Source of the DNA: Plazaster borealis
Taxonomy: Eukaryota; Echinodermata; Asteroidea; Forcipulatida; Labidiasteridae
Assembly (NCBI GenBank): GCA_021014325.1
Contig: CM037473.1
Span: forward strand, 6,203,501 to 6,267,500
Direction: 5' to 3'
DNA: 64,000 bases
Positions 46,120 to 56,917 of this stretch are shown in pieces. The first letter of the stretch is position 1; every line of letters begins with the position of its first letter. The position numbers and the translations under genes are program-made. Under the pieces are notes generated by a model that ran no database searches, was not told the DNA's origin, and worked only from the letters and a program-made list of their open reading frames with translations.

Positions 46120-47174
46120 TTTCTGGAATCTATAAAAATAGCTATTTAAAATTAATAAGTCTTTATTTTTGGGTCAAATTGGCTGAAAATCGGACCTAAC
46201 ATCTTTAATGCCATTGAGAGGTAGGCCTACAGGGCATGATGACGGCCTCAGCCAAGACTCACGTACCAGCTGTCTTTTCCCAATGAATTATTAAGACGTG
46301 TTTGAGAACTATGGGAATTTATTGTGCAAACTCCAACTAATTCTCATAACACCGGACAGGGTGATCGTATATTATACAAAATATCCTCACCACGCAAAAA
46401 ATACAAGCGTCTTGGCAAAGTCATTTGGCTGCGTTACCCGGGGAACAGATCAATCCCTAACGGCAAGCTCATCCTGATCAAATTACGCTCGGTGTGATAT
46501 TTTCAACCGAAAAATGTTCAGTGTAAAATTACACACAGCCTAAACGGTTTATAAGGGCATTTTCTTCTACTTCTCCATATTCTTTGATATCCCAGATGGC
46601 ACCGGAGGTGATACATTTCGATTTAAATTCAAACCATCAGGCGGTTGATGCATAATGATTGTTTTGTCTTCTATAAACCCGTTGGCATACTGATTAGGTT
46701 TGCATGGAAATTTTTAGATGTGAAGGCAGCTCTCAGAATAAATTTCAATTTCCGCGAAATCGTAAGTGCGGTTTTCACTTATAACTATTGTAAGAAATGC
46801 CACGCTCGGGAGGCCTGCAGAGGTTGGGGGTGGTGTGAACACCGCGCTTGCCGGTGTGGTTTGGGAATCTTATAATAGCTTTATCGTTCTGCAATCAGTG
46901 TGGTTTGTTTGGGGTTTTGTTCGTTTTTACAATAATGCATGCAGAGAGCCACATCCACGTCCCAAGCCCAAGCTCCGACTTTTTGGCTACAACAGCTTTT
47001 CCAAGTTAATATTAATAATAATACTAATAACAGTAATTCAAATATGTATGGTGCTTTATGTAAAATGCCCCCAAAGAGCTCAACAATAAAGAATATAAAA
47101 CCTAGGCAATACAACTACTTAATTAAGAGTAATAATAATATAAAAGTCACTTAAACAGAGAACAAGCCAAGTAC
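46120..47174. other. Intergenic segment without recognised features
   Basis: Open frames at 46645-46875 and 46766-47114 show no domain. A TAATAATAATACTAATAAC run lies at 47010-47035. Confidence 0.4.
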
Positions 47175-47570
47175 TTAAAGGTAGGGTCTCAGGCCAAAAT
47201 TTTCCATAAACATACACTATAGGTCACCGGTGTGAAAGTTTCAGCTGAATACAGTGTCTACTTGATGGAAAAGAAAAACAGCAATCAAGAACGTCAAGCC
47301 CATCCATGTTTAGCGAGGTGCCGCGGGTACCAACCGCATCTCCGGCCACATTATTCACAAAGGGACACCAGGGAAAATTGAAACTCCAAAACCCGCCTAG
47401 AGGTTAGTTTTGGATATTTCTATACATACTTTCAGTTATTTCTAATCAACGGGGGAATTTCAGCACAGGGAGCTTTCAAGCATTACCATCTTTTAATAAC
47501 AAGTAAGCTTTTGGATAAAAACAAACACACACGTTTTTCGGGGTCATTAACAAAGTATGACCCTACCCAC
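47175..47570. mobile_element. TTAA-ended MITE, family G, complete copy
   Basis: A 396-bp element: TTAAAGGTAGGGTCTCAGGCC at the left, AAAGTATGACCCTACCCAC at the right. Interior CAAGAACGTCAAGCCCATCC, CCGCATCTCCGGCCACATT and TAATAACAAGTAAGC recur at 20500-20828 and 34735-34882. Confidence 0.75.
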
Positions 47571-48358
47571 GGAAGCAAACTAAAACTATACCAAGTTAAA
47601 ATGCACGAAGAAAGCAGAATGAAACTTAATGTGGAGAATACCTTAAAAAAACCTCAACAAAAGAATTGAAGAAGATCAATTATTAACAACATGAACAATA
47701 TCAAAACACGTGAAATGCAACACGGAACAACAAGCCACGAGAAAAAGAAGACAAAAAGAGATCGTCAGAACTCATCAACGGGGAGAGAGGGGGTGTTACT
47801 GAAAGCGGTTGTCACAAAAACATTCTGTTCTACAAACATAGTCGCCGTAGTCTTGATTTATTTAAATTCGGGACCTTAATAAATACATTAAAAGAAGTCA
47901 GTGAATGTTAACATAAATAGCACAACACGTGTTATAGTTTATACATTTTGTGACGGTGCCAAACGTTTTGACCCCACCCACTGAAAAGCGAATAATATAC
48001 AAAACCTTTCCCTACCTCATCCCTTTAAAAATGGCGCACAAACTCTCTTGGCAGTTGCGGTTTTTTTAGTTTATAAGCCCAGTGTGTTTGCTTTTTTTGG
48101 AAAGAAACATCTGTTCTAAATATAGAAATGTTTTATGCTGTGGTGAGTAATTATCGTGAAGATATGAATCACTTCCTCGTAGTTAAACACAGGTTGCTTT
48201 TTCTCTATTTCTTCCCCCTCTCTGAAGAGACGTAGCTATCGTCGAGTTTTTCCTGAATCTCAAACAGAAACCAGTTTTGAGTATGCTCTGGTTGCCCTGC
48301 CGTCGATAGAGAGCATCCTCGTTTTGTCATCTTGTCGTCTTCTGCACCTCTTGTGAAC
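47571..48358 (+). other. Upstream region and 5' UTR of the amine oxidase gene
   Basis: The stretch before the start codon at 48359 is AT-rich with no SINE or MITE I could recognise. I see no convincing TATA box or initiator. The transcription start is unknown. The 62-codon frame at 47691-47879 has a Lys-rich start and no domain. Confidence 0.35.
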
Positions 48359-49021
48359 ATGTTTCAGCGGATAAATCTTGGTTTGCTGCTCCTGTTTGGG
48401 AGCTTGTTGTTACATGAGTTTGTTCCTGTCTCACCGCAAGGGTTGAACTTCTACCCGGGTACGGGTCTGGCACAGGGGCAGGGATATAGGCCTGGGCAGG
48501 GACCGGGGAATGTACCGGGCCAACAGGGACCGGGCCAACAGAGACCGGGACAGGGCCCGGGACTGGGACCGGGGGTCCGACCGCCAGCACAGGGCCCAGC
48601 ACAGGGTCCAGCACATGGCCCAGCACAGAATCCAGCACAGCATCCAGCACAGAATCCAGCTGGACAACGCCCGGTACATCCACCTACAGCAATCAGAGTT
48701 AAATACCTCATTCTTGGTGCTGGGGCAGCAGGTCTCCAGGCTGCTGAAACCCTCTTCAACAAGGGTGAACATAACTTTCTTATACTAGAAGCTACCTCTA
48801 CCTATGGGGGACGAGTTCGTGATATCCCGTTCGCGGGAGTCAGAGTGGAAGCTGGAGCTGATACCCCTAGACCCAAATCAGACGCCATGGATAGCGCTGT
48901 AAGGGGGCTAGGGGCAAGACTGAGGATACATAAACCGAACTGGGAATCTCTCTCCATCATCAGTGAGCAAGGACATACCAACTTGACTAACGTCGCTAGG
49001 AGCACACACCTCTGGCCAAGG
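48359..49021 (+). CDS. FAD amine oxidase (polyamine oxidase-like), exon 1: signal peptide, PGQ linker, FAD site
   Basis: First of five exons of a 617-residue flavoenzyme. Enzymes of this fold oxidise amines to imines and release hydrogen peroxide. Residues 1-28 form a signal peptide (QRIN then LGLLLLFGSLLL), so the protein should enter the secretory path. Residues 32-108 are a Pro/Gly/Gln/Ala-rich linker with PGQ/GPG and then PAQG/PAQN repeats, which I do not know from this family. The Rossmann motif follows: KYLILGAGAAGLQAAE (115-130), LILEA (141-145) and GGRV (150-153), which bind FAD. ATG 48359 has A at -3 and places the signal peptide at the N-terminus; the frame upstream has only a TTG. 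The exon ends phase 0 with donor AGG|GTAAAT. Where the active-site Glu of maize polyamine oxidase should stand after VEAGA, this protein reads DTPRPK. Confidence 0.9.
48450..48682 (+). repeat. Coding minisatellite in amine oxidase exon 1
   Basis: GGACCGGG/CAGGGACC-type units (48480-48575) are followed by about six copies of a 12-bp unit of the form CCAGCACAGGGC or CCAGCACAGAAT (48584-48660), each encoding Pro-Ala-Gln-Gly, -Asn or -His. The frame is kept because the period is a multiple of three. The long frames on the minus strand here (to 48772) mirror the repeat and are not genes. Confidence 0.9.
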
Positions 49022-49317
49022 GTAAATATTGTTCAGTTATTTGCATGATTATTGTATTGACCCATTTCACGACACGCAGCTGTTACACAACCCTATCCTG
49101 TCCACGATTTTGTGAGTCAAAATGTACGCAAATGAATTGACTCGTAAATGGCGGATATGGTAAACAAAGACTTTTAACTAATTAGTGATTTTGTGGGTCA
49201 GCTACAGCTGTCGACCTGCAGGGTTTCAAGCGTGAAAATCACTTCTGTCTTGAGTTGCTTATCGAACGTTGGTTTAATCGATTCCACAAGTCGGACAGCT
49301 GCAAGCGTCACGCGTAC

Positions 49318-49934
49318 CACGAAGTGACCTATCTGAAAAATATTATAGTTTTTTGCAAATCGGGTTTTGTTCAAATTATTAATATACTCATTACTGTTAA
49401 CATTTTCAGTAAGTTTCAATGCCTAATACGTCACAGTTTCAAAATTAAACTAATTAGTAAAAACGACGATCACTAGAAGTGCCGTTTTGTATTTTCACGA
49501 AGTGACCTATCTCGACGCGCCACTTTACCAATGATGCGCTACGGCACAGTTCGGCGCGCGTGTGTATCATTTACATTTTTCACGAAGTGACCTATCTGGA
49601 AGCGCAGTATTTTCACGAAGTGACCTATCGCGATAGGTCTCAGAATGCAATGTTTTTGTACACAGCGCGCTGCGGGCAAAACTCGTTTTTTCATTTTCAC
49701 GAAGTGACATATGTGTTTAGGAATTAATTACTAATTAAAGTAGTTGCAGTAATTAAAACACACTGGCAGTAATGTACGAATAAAGTATTCAGCTTGCTTT
49801 TTGTCTTGAAAAATTGAATTAAAATAGTCAGCAGACTCCGAAACAGCAGTTTGAAAAATAGTGCAACTTCAATCGCGATTTTCTCGAAACACTTTTTGGG
49901 GGGCTGTGAACACGATAGGTCACTACGTGGTACG
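49318..49934. repeat. Cluster of the motif CACGAAGTGACCTATC in intron 1
   Basis: The motif starts at 49318, 49496, 49581, 49614 and 49698 (last as CACGAAGTGACATATG) on the plus strand, and near-inverted at about 49911-49929 (CGATAGGTCACTACGTGG). The outermost copies are flanked by GTCACGCGTACCACG and CGTGGTACGCGTGAC, an inverted pair, so the stretch 49303-49940 may be one mobile element. Weaker relatives lie in intron 4 (TTTCACGAAGTAAAA at 57457, TTTTCACGAAGGGAC at 57689). Confidence 0.8.
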
Positions 49935-49959
49935 CGTGACGGTTTGTGAAAATCACTTG

Positions 49960-51010
49960 GAATGAAATCTATATTTTATAAATATTTACAACTCTGCATT
50001 AAGAACACCACATTTGTCATGGGAATTACAGCCCAGCTGTATACATCAAATCCCTGACAATTTAAGGGGATAGACTACCACCTCTACGTTGTCAGATCTA
50101 GGGTTTTAGGAAGGGCGTGGACCTATTTATTGTGTGCCACGCTGTACCAACTCACGGCCGAAAAGAAAATCCAAGCCCAGAAACCCCGAACGCATTAACC
50201 GGGGGCGCGCAAAGGACACCGTGAGGTGGTGTGGGGCGCACCAAATTTCCGATGGTAATTTTTTCCTTACAAAGCGGAAGGTCTTGCCACAAAAGCATAT
50301 AAAACGAAGTACAGATAGTTCGGGATAGTTTTCTTCTCGTTTGGGCTGCCGTCTTGACACTGTCTAATGTGTTTTAATGTGTTTGCTGTACATAGTGAAT
50401 CCACACTGATCACACATACAGCATTGGGTGTGCCAACACGGAACTAGAGCACAGTGTCATCTTTTTTTTACAGTGTTTCGTCAATGACGAGCCAAGTCAG
50501 TGTTAAAGAGGAAGGGAAGTGATCAATTCAATTTTGTGATTTACTCATTTTCCAATAGATAGTGTCCTCATGACTTGTGAGTGGGGGGAAAAAAATTACA
50601 AGTCTCTAACCTCACGCAAAAAATGGTGTATATTGCCATTGTATTTGACACCCTTCAAATGCAAAAGTTGTCAACATCCAAAACATCTGATGACAACTTT
50701 CTAAGAAAAATTGGTCTCTATATTTTTGTACGGGGAAGTTTTGTTTCATTCCTGAGTTTTAATATTTCATCAAAACGGCCTCGAATTTGACCTTTTGACT
50801 GACAACAAAATTCCTCCTTGGAATGTAAAGATCCATTAGTTGTTGAAATCCAATGAAGTAATGTTTCAAATTTCACTCTGAAAAAGTCAGTTATGAGCCA
50901 AAACGTCCCCGTACAAAAATGTACGGAAGTGATCATCGGACGTTCCGGAAACTTTATCATAAAATGGAACTCTTTTTAGGCGTATACGTGTACGTGTGAG
51001 CAAGTCCCTT
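49960..51010. other. Intron 1 segment, no recognised gene
   Basis: Two mirrored frames at 50127-50360 (one on each strand) with GC-richer sequence give basic peptides with no known domain. The 50580-50960 frames show none either. Confidence 0.4.
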
Positions 51011-51361
51011 GGGTGTAGTGGCCGAGCGGTTAAGGGCATCGAATTCAAGTTCTGGTGGTTAGTCATCAGGTTGTGGGTTCGAATTCCGGTCATGGCACTT
51101 CTGTCCTTGAGCAAGACACTTAACTATAATTGCTTCTCTTCACCCAGGGGCATAAATGGGTACCTGCGAGGGTAGAGGTTGATATTGTGTTTGAAAAAGC
51201 CTTCGGAGCGCCAAGGTTGCCCAGGGCTGTATACTCCCCAGGGAGCTGAGAAAGGTTAAAGGAATGTTATTGGCCCAATGACCAGGGCACTAATGTAAAG
51301 TGCATTGAGACGTTTATTGTAAAATGCGCTGTATAAGAACTTGTTATTATTATTATTATTA
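51011..51361 (+). mobile_element. tRNA-headed SINE, complete
   Basis: The head has TGGCCGAGCGG at 51019-51029 (A box), TCAAGTTCTGGTGG, and GGTTCGAATTC at 51076-51086 (B box), a tRNA-Leu/Ser-like layout. The body has GTCCTTGAGCAAGACACTTAAC, TGGGTACCTGCGAGGG, GGTTGATATTGTG and TTATTGGCCCAATGACC. The tail is GCGCTGTATAAGAACTTG followed by a TTATT repeat. It serves as the reference for the fragments at 8267, 24847, 33958, 38455 and 54609. Confidence 0.85.
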
Positions 51362-51639
51362 ATGTTTTTACTGTAAACCGTTTAGAGCGAGTACTGTGTC
51401 TTACTGTGTGCCGCACCGTTTGTCATCGAACGTGTACAGAGCTCTCGACGTGTCCTATCCAGTCAATACTAATGGAGATTATTGGCTTTTATATAGGCTA
51501 ATGACGTGTTTACAATGCGGTAAATACTCACACGGTATGATCATGATCAACCAGTGATCACACTGTGGTATTTATGTGACTTTTTCTAAGGGATGACAAA
51601 ATTTACTCTTGGGTATCCAAATCAAGTTGTCTCCCCACA

Positions 51640-52680
51640 ACATCTAAATTTTAAAGCATTGTGCAGCATTGGTAGAGCTTACAAAATAGTCGCAGACAGA
51701 ATTAATGTTTTGTGTGATCAACCGTATACATATATATTTGGTTTGCGGTAACACCATGTGTATATATCTACTTGCTAGGTAGATTTTGTGCTTTGAGAAC
51801 TTGTCTTGCTTTTTATTCTACTGCCACAGAGTAGAATATTCGGAATTCGGGAGACTTTTCAGTTCTGAAAAGAACTGTCCTGCTTATTAACTACTACCTG
51901 GGCGGGAGGTAGGAAATCGGGCGGGACTACTACTTTCGCTATGTGGATCGGGGGGACTTCTCGTTAATAACTACACTGCCGCGGAGTGAGTCTATTAGAC
52001 CAAATATACATTGATACCTCACCATGCAATGCCTCAAATCCAATATACCGGTACATGAAATAACAAATCTGGGACAATTTGGGCTTAATCCGGTGTGAGT
52101 CAGGACTCTGAGTCAGGACTTAGGAGAGTGAAAAAATAATGCAACATTTTCAGCATGTAAACACTTTGTCCTTATTTGTAACAACCAAAATCAGCTGTTG
52201 CATATATTTCTTTTTAGGTTATCAGGTACAGTTTTCTCGATTATGACTTCATTTCAGAGGGAAATATTTCACACACAAAAATTATTAGGCCTATAATATG
52301 AACTTCATAGAAAGCAAGTGTTATTTGAAGCTTTGCATGGTGTGGACAAATAAGAGATATTTAAAATAAATAGTAAACTTGCGCGAACAACCATGTGTAT
52401 AAAAGCTCTTTTGTGGGAGTGATGGCTCTGAAAAGAGCCGGTGGGGTCTCGACGTTTCGAACAGTATACTTTCCTGAAGACGAGCAGAGTATACTGTTCG
52501 AAACGTCGAGACCCCACCGGCTCTTTTCAGAGCCAACACTCCCACAAAAGAGTTTTTACACATGGTTGTACCCGCAAGCTTACTATTTATTTTAGTTACC
52601 TCTTATTCATAAAAAGCCTTCGACTAAAATTAAACAATAATGTTTTTTATCCTACCAATCCTGTATAATACAATTAGCTA
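51640..52680. repeat. Dispersed repeat, family I, copy 2 (interrupted by hairpin)
   Basis: Blocks GCATTGGTAGAGC, ACAAAATAGTCGCAG, TGATCAACCG, ACATGAAATAACAAATC, ATGACTTCATTTCAGAGGGAAA and GACTAAAATTAAACAATAATG follow the 16620-17035 copy. It is longer by a middle segment (51740-52010) and by the hairpin at 52323-52605. Confidence 0.7.
52323..52605. mobile_element. Hairpin element, family H, copy 2, with 65-bp near-perfect arms
   Basis: Arms 52406-52470 and 52488-52552 are reverse complements with one mismatch (GTGATGG against CCAACAC), around a 17-base spacer. Weaker matching extends out to about 52358 and 52600 (AAATAAATAGTAAACTTG with CAAGCTTACTATTTATTT). The frames on both strands (giving LKRAGGVSTFRTVY twice) are a by-product of the palindrome. 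It interrupts family I. Confidence 0.85.
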
Positions 52681-52778
52681 TTTTGAAGTTTGATTAGTAA
52701 TTTGATTATTGATGATGGTGCATTAGTGCAATGCTAATTGACTGTTACTATAGAATGCTTTTGATTTGTCCTTGACAG

Positions 52779-52952
52779 ACTTCACATGCCGTGACCGAAG
52801 GGTTAAATCTGGCAGAGGAGCTATGGGAGTCACATGACTCGGACATGTCGGTGAGGGCAGCATTACAAAGTATTGGCTGGTTCCCGAGGAACGGATTGGA
52901 GAGAACGATGGAATGGCTGCACTTTGATTACCAGTTGGGGGACGTCCCTCGT
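52779..52952 (+). CDS. FAD amine oxidase, exon 2 (residues 222-279)
   Basis: The acceptor TTTGTCCTTGACAG at 52778 and donor CGT|GTAAGT frame a 174-bp exon, phase 0 at both ends. It encodes part of the substrate-binding domain, including LNLAEELWESHDSDMS and MEWLHFDYQLGDVPR. The last string lines up with the plant polyamine oxidase segment that reads as an aromatic-rich FDYE...PPR, where an acidic residue lies on the substrate tunnel; here the equivalent is Gln-Leu-Gly-Asp. Both neighbouring introns are GT-AG. Confidence 0.88.
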
Positions 52953-52976
52953 GTAAGTGGGCATGCACTTTAATTA

Positions 52977-53130
52977 TGGCATTTTCAAAACCTGGGGTTT
53001 CGGCTTCGCCTCTGCCATCAAAGGCTCCGACCATCAAAGGGTCCAACTGACTGGCCCCGATTTCAAAAGCGCATGATTTCATAATGGCTGATGAAGTCTA
53101 AGCCGTGGTTTCGAAAATACCCATAGGCTC
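52977..53130. mobile_element. Inverted-repeat element just after exon 2
   Basis: TTTTCAAAACCTGGGGTTTCGG at the left is roughly answered by AAGCCGTGGTTTCGAAAATACC at the right, with GGCCCCGATTTCAAAAGCG inside. A relative lies at 41830-41965. It starts about 25 bp into intron 2. Confidence 0.5.
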
Positions 53131-53234
53131 ACGTGACAACCATTGGGCTTATGACCGGTACGAGCAAGTACGGGTGCCGACCTTTCGTCAAATTGCGATT
53201 TATTAAATCACGCATGCGTGGTTATGTTTTTCAC

Positions 53235-53592
53235 TCGAACGCGTCTAGTCGATCGACTAGTCAAAGTAGTTAGTCAATTCCTTTTTGTTGAGCAGACGAT
53301 ACGGGACGAATCAAATTGTTTTATGTCCTTTTCATCTTCATTTTCGTTGAGTATTATTTTCTTCAGTGCACTTTTTAATATCTCACTGTAAAAAATAAAT
53401 TTTCGTATTAAACAAAACCTACAGTTATTGTTAATTTACTCAATAACTGTGACGTAACTTGCAAAACTGACTATAGAGAAAAATTGCTCCGAGGCTAGGT
53501 GGACCCCAGTTGGACTAAGTAGTCAAACCACGCAGCGTTCGGCTGACGTCTAAATCGACTATGGTAAGTCTAGTCAACTCTAGTCACCCACC
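53235..53592. repeat. Region rich in GACTAGTC-type palindromes
   Basis: GTCTAGTCGATCGACTAGTC at 53235 and, near the far end, AAGTCTAGTCAACTCTAGTC at 53568 suggest inverted ends of a mobile element. Fill: GACTAAGTAGTC, GACGTCTAAATCGAC. Boundaries uncertain. Confidence 0.4.
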
Positions 53593-53877
53593 CGAACTTG
53601 CTCTACCCTGACGCTGTTGTGTGTCAGGACATTGCAAACGTCTGAGCACATTATTTCACGAAATCTTTGCATACGTATGCGTACATAAATAGTTGCAATA
53701 TGCGATGTTCCTTTTGGGCCACCATGTAGTGTCACACATGTATACGTTTGCTGCGGGCAACAATTTCAAGATAGCGGTTGAACTGTTAGCCCAGAAAAAA
53801 TAAACAAAATTGTTTATGGGCTTCTACGATAGTTTTAAACATTCTAACACTTCCAATTGGCCTTTCAAACAATCCAG

Positions 53878-54152
53878 ATGTCCGTGCCCGCCCCCACCCT
53901 GGACTTTTGGGATTGAAAATTTCCAGAGTTTTAATGTGATAATTTCGATGTTTTTTTGAACTATTTGTTTTTACACTAACGCCAGATTGTCTTACAAAAA
54001 AATAATAAATTACATTAAAAAGGCGCTGAAAAGGGGCTTTTTTTAAGAAAAAGGCAATCGGAAACTTGGCAGAAGTGCCCCCCCCCCCAGAAAAAAAATG
54101 GTGCATCCCCTTGTGCCACGATAACATTTTACCCTAGTTACGGCGCTGGACA
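53878..54152 (-). mobile_element. Dispersed repeat, family L, copy 1
   Basis: CCGCCCCCACCC, TTTTTACACTAACGCCAGATTG, GGCGCTGAAAAGGGGCTT, AAACTTGGCAGAAGTG and TGCATCCCCTTGTG match in order the sequence at 61797-62050. The 113-codon minus-strand frame is within this repeat and has no domain. Strand is given only relative to that frame. Confidence 0.6.
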
Positions 54153-54444
54153 TTGGTTTGTAACAAAACGGTAATCTCTGTGGTACTTTTTGATGGCGTA
54201 AATGAGAAGGTCTTCTTTGTTGCTATCCACTGAAAATTGAATACAACAAAAATAAATAATTATTGGAATGCTAATATCATTCACAATAATTTGACTTAGT
54301 TTATTATTGTTTTATTATTTATGGTAACTAGATACAAACTGAAAATTTAGTTTTAGCTGTGAAAGTTGTATTGTGCAGATTATGCCAGCTATTAAGCCCT
54401 CAAGTAAAAATAATAAACCCTTTTTATTTTATTTTCGTTAAAAG

Positions 54445-54596
54445 GTTTCTTCATTGAAGTCTCATGCTTTCGACGCCCCAGAGTTGATTATACAGCGAGG
54501 ACCTAACGCAGACCCACCCAGAGTAGTGACTGATCAGAAAGGTTTCAAATCATACTTTGACGAACAGCTTCTCTTTATGCGAACCCCTGTTCACAG
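54445..54596 (+). CDS. FAD amine oxidase, exon 3 (residues 280-329 and part of 330)
   Basis: The acceptor TTTCGTTAAAAG at 54444 opens a 152-bp exon in phase 0; it ends AG|GTAAGT in phase 2, splitting Arg330. The translation VSSLKSHAFDAPELI then VVTDQKGFKSYFDEQL matches the family segment that ends with D-x-RGY, the strand before the second FAD-binding section. The exon is too short to stand out alone. Its support is the frame continuity, both splice sites and the family match. Confidence 0.85.
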
Positions 54597-54608
54597 GTAA
54601 GTCACGCA

Positions 54609-54800
54609 GCCGTGACGTGGCCGAGCTGTCTGCAGCAGCGAACTCGAGTTATGATGGCTGAGTGTGAGGTCGAATCTCAGTCGTGATACATTGTGTTCTT
54701 GGGCGCGACACTTAACCATACTTGCTTCTCATCACCCAGGAGTAAATGGTACCTGTCGGGTGGCAGCCTCGTTACCATGGGCAGCGCGCCGTATCGATAC
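54609..54800 (+). mobile_element. SINE fragment close to the exon 3 donor
   Basis: GTGACGTGGCCGAGCTGTC, ACTCGAGTTATGATGGC, GAGGTCGAATCTCAGTCGTG, TTCTTGGGCGCGACACTTAACC and CATCACCCAGGAGTAAATGG match the head and body of the SINE at 51011. It begins about 12 bp past the splice donor at 54597 and lacks the 3' half. Confidence 0.75.
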
Positions 54801-54951
54801 CTCTCGTCACTAACCCCGGGGCCAATTTCGCTGCTTAACGGTAACAAATTTTCGTGCTAACTACAGCAGAAAAATTTGCTTAAGCGTAAGCGTATTATTC
54901 TAGTTTGTGAGAGAATAACATAAAGAACTGCATTCTTTCATCCAATGGACA

Positions 54952-55100
54952 AGGGCTCCTTTCGCAAAGAGCTATAGATTGATCCTAATTGCGAATCAAG
55001 TTTAATTGCTAAGCAAAGTGTGATGTCACAATACAAATCTCGATGGCAATACTGACAACTCATTTTAGATGAATCTTAGTGCTTTGTGAAATCAAGCCCG
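54952..55100. mobile_element. Family F MITE, copy 3
   Basis: GGGCTCCTTTCGCAAAGAGC at the left and TAGTGCTTTGTGAAATCAAGCCC at the right, with TTTAATTGCTAAGCAAAGTG and TGTGATGTCACAATACAAATC inside. Just before it, 54829-54895 carries GCTGCTTAACGGTAAC and GCTTAAGCGTAAGCG, the end of the element type found at 44816. Confidence 0.7.
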
Positions 55101-56691
55101 GGACACTGAAAAGTCAAACAATTATTCACTGACAGAAGCATAAAACAATACCAATAGTAATACATAAATACATTATTTTATATTATTATATAGCGCCTGT
55201 TTACAAATCTAAGCGCTTTACAAAACAAACACGAAACAAAACAAAACAACAAAACAACAAAACATTCGGTTATGCAAAAATATATTACATTTCTTCGTTC
55301 AAAGGCCTTGGAAACTGAAGCTGGCATTATTCGGTACTGAATTACTTTGACAAATAGAAAAATAAATGTATTTGTTTTCCCCAATGCAAATTTCACCGAG
55401 GTCAAATTTTTCAATTGATGAAAACTAGTTATTAAAAAACGTCAGTTATCTTGAAAGAACTTACGGACATAATAATTCGTTGTAAGTAAGGTTCTGTGTA
55501 ACAGGGTATTCGTAAATCAATATTGCCATACATCGAATGAACGATTACACTACGATAATGAGACGTGGAAGTTGTACAAGTTCTTTATTTAGTTTTAGTT
55601 TTACCACAAAACGGAAGTCCAGCTTGCAACCAACATACATCTGCCAAACCAAGACTAATTCATTTCCTTATTGAGTTTATAACAAAATCATGTCCATTAA
55701 AATAGAGAACAGTGGTGTCTTACGTTGCAATAATTATACTGTGTACCTTTATTGCAGAATGATATAGACAAACTCGGAAAACGGCTTTACAGTGGTTATT
55801 ACTGCAGAGATATTATGCTATAGAGGGCGCTGTTCTTATCTGTTGCTCAGCTCTTGCTTTCTTCTTTTAGGCAATTCGTACGTGCTTCCATTTTTAAATT
55901 CAAGCTTTCCCATTGGTTGGTCTGGTTATATTTTGCCATAAAGGCATTTCACATGATATTGATACCACGTCCACAGCTGACATTAGAGGGCGTGCACAGC
56001 AGACACAGATGACAATTATGTTTTGCTAAGCGTTCTTCATAATGTTTATCAACCAGGGGTGCACCTCTCTAATAAATACAGTGACTGAATCATGTGCCGA
56101 AGCCTGATGAATAATTTGTAGGACCACATGTATTTCCGTAAAATCATTTCGGCTGATATATCTTAGGCCCCGAAAATTGCAAAATATTTGCTCACAAACG
56201 TATGACCCTTTTTCAACATGGAGCCACGGCCCCCTGTTCAGTGGTGTTCTCATGTTAGATGGCTCAGCTCAAATATTTACCCCTCAGTTCTGCAGAGTTC
56301 CATTATGAGCTGTGATTTACAATGAGTACAATTTAAAGCTGGTCATTGCACGGACTTAACAACATTTTCGAATATGAGGCTTAGGAAGGGTAAAGCATTT
56401 TTTTGTTGTCTTTAAAAAGGAAGTGACATATGTGTACATTTTATTGAAAAACCTCTTTCCGTAAAAACGCATTTCAGAATGGATATGCACGTTTCTTGAT
56501 TGCATGCTAAACATGCTTATTTTACAGCTTTTTGACCCAAGAGGCTAGCAGCCTGTGTTGGGCTTTCAATATTACATTGGCCCATCAGCACTAAAAATGA
56601 TTCACCGTTCGTTTGAAACCAGTTAAACCTTTTTCCAAAGTTGTACTTTTGCAAATCAACAATTCCTTCGCTTTCTGAAAACAAGTAAAGC
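55101..56691. other. Intron 3 segment without recognised features
   Basis: At 55160-55270 a TATTATATAGCGCCTGTTTAC string followed by AGCGCTTTACAAAACAAAC resembles a retrotransposon tail (ATT...TATAGCGC) on the minus strand. Otherwise nothing recognised. Confidence 0.4.
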
Positions 56692-56882
56692 TTAAAGGCA
56701 CTGAACACGTTTGGAAATTGTCAAAAACCAGTGTTCTCACTTGGTGTATCCCAACATATGCATAAAATAATAAGCCTGTGAAAATTTGGGCTCAATTGGT
56801 CATCGAAGTTGCAAGAAAATGATGAAAGAAAAAACACCCTTGTTGTACAAATTTGTGTGCTTTCAGATAGGAATAAAAACTT
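56692..56882 (-). mobile_element. TTAA-ended MITE, family A, truncated copy
   Basis: TTAAAGGCACTGAACACGTTTGG through GATAGGAATAAAAACTT, about half the element. It then joins unrelated sequence 35 bp before the exon 4 boundary at 56918. The other half is gone. Confidence 0.88.
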
Positions 56883-56917
56883 ACTTTTAATATTGCCATT
56901 TTATCTGTACCTCGCAG

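Noticed and set aside
48327..48772. Minus-strand frames of 103-118 codons opposite amine oxidase exon 1
   Set aside because: They mirror the in-frame repeat of the linker; the plus strand has signal peptide, flavin motif and splice continuity.
51011..51096. tRNA-Leu/Ser-like sequence on the plus strand
   Set aside because: Head of a complete SINE, with no 3' acceptor half.
52321..52668. Frames on both strands with the same LKRAGGVSTFRTVY peptide
   Set aside because: A perfect palindrome encodes the same peptide on both strands; no start, length or family supports a protein.
53786..54127. 113-codon minus-strand frame
   Set aside because: Lies in a dispersed repeat shared with 61705-62050 and its translation differs there, so it is not a conserved protein.
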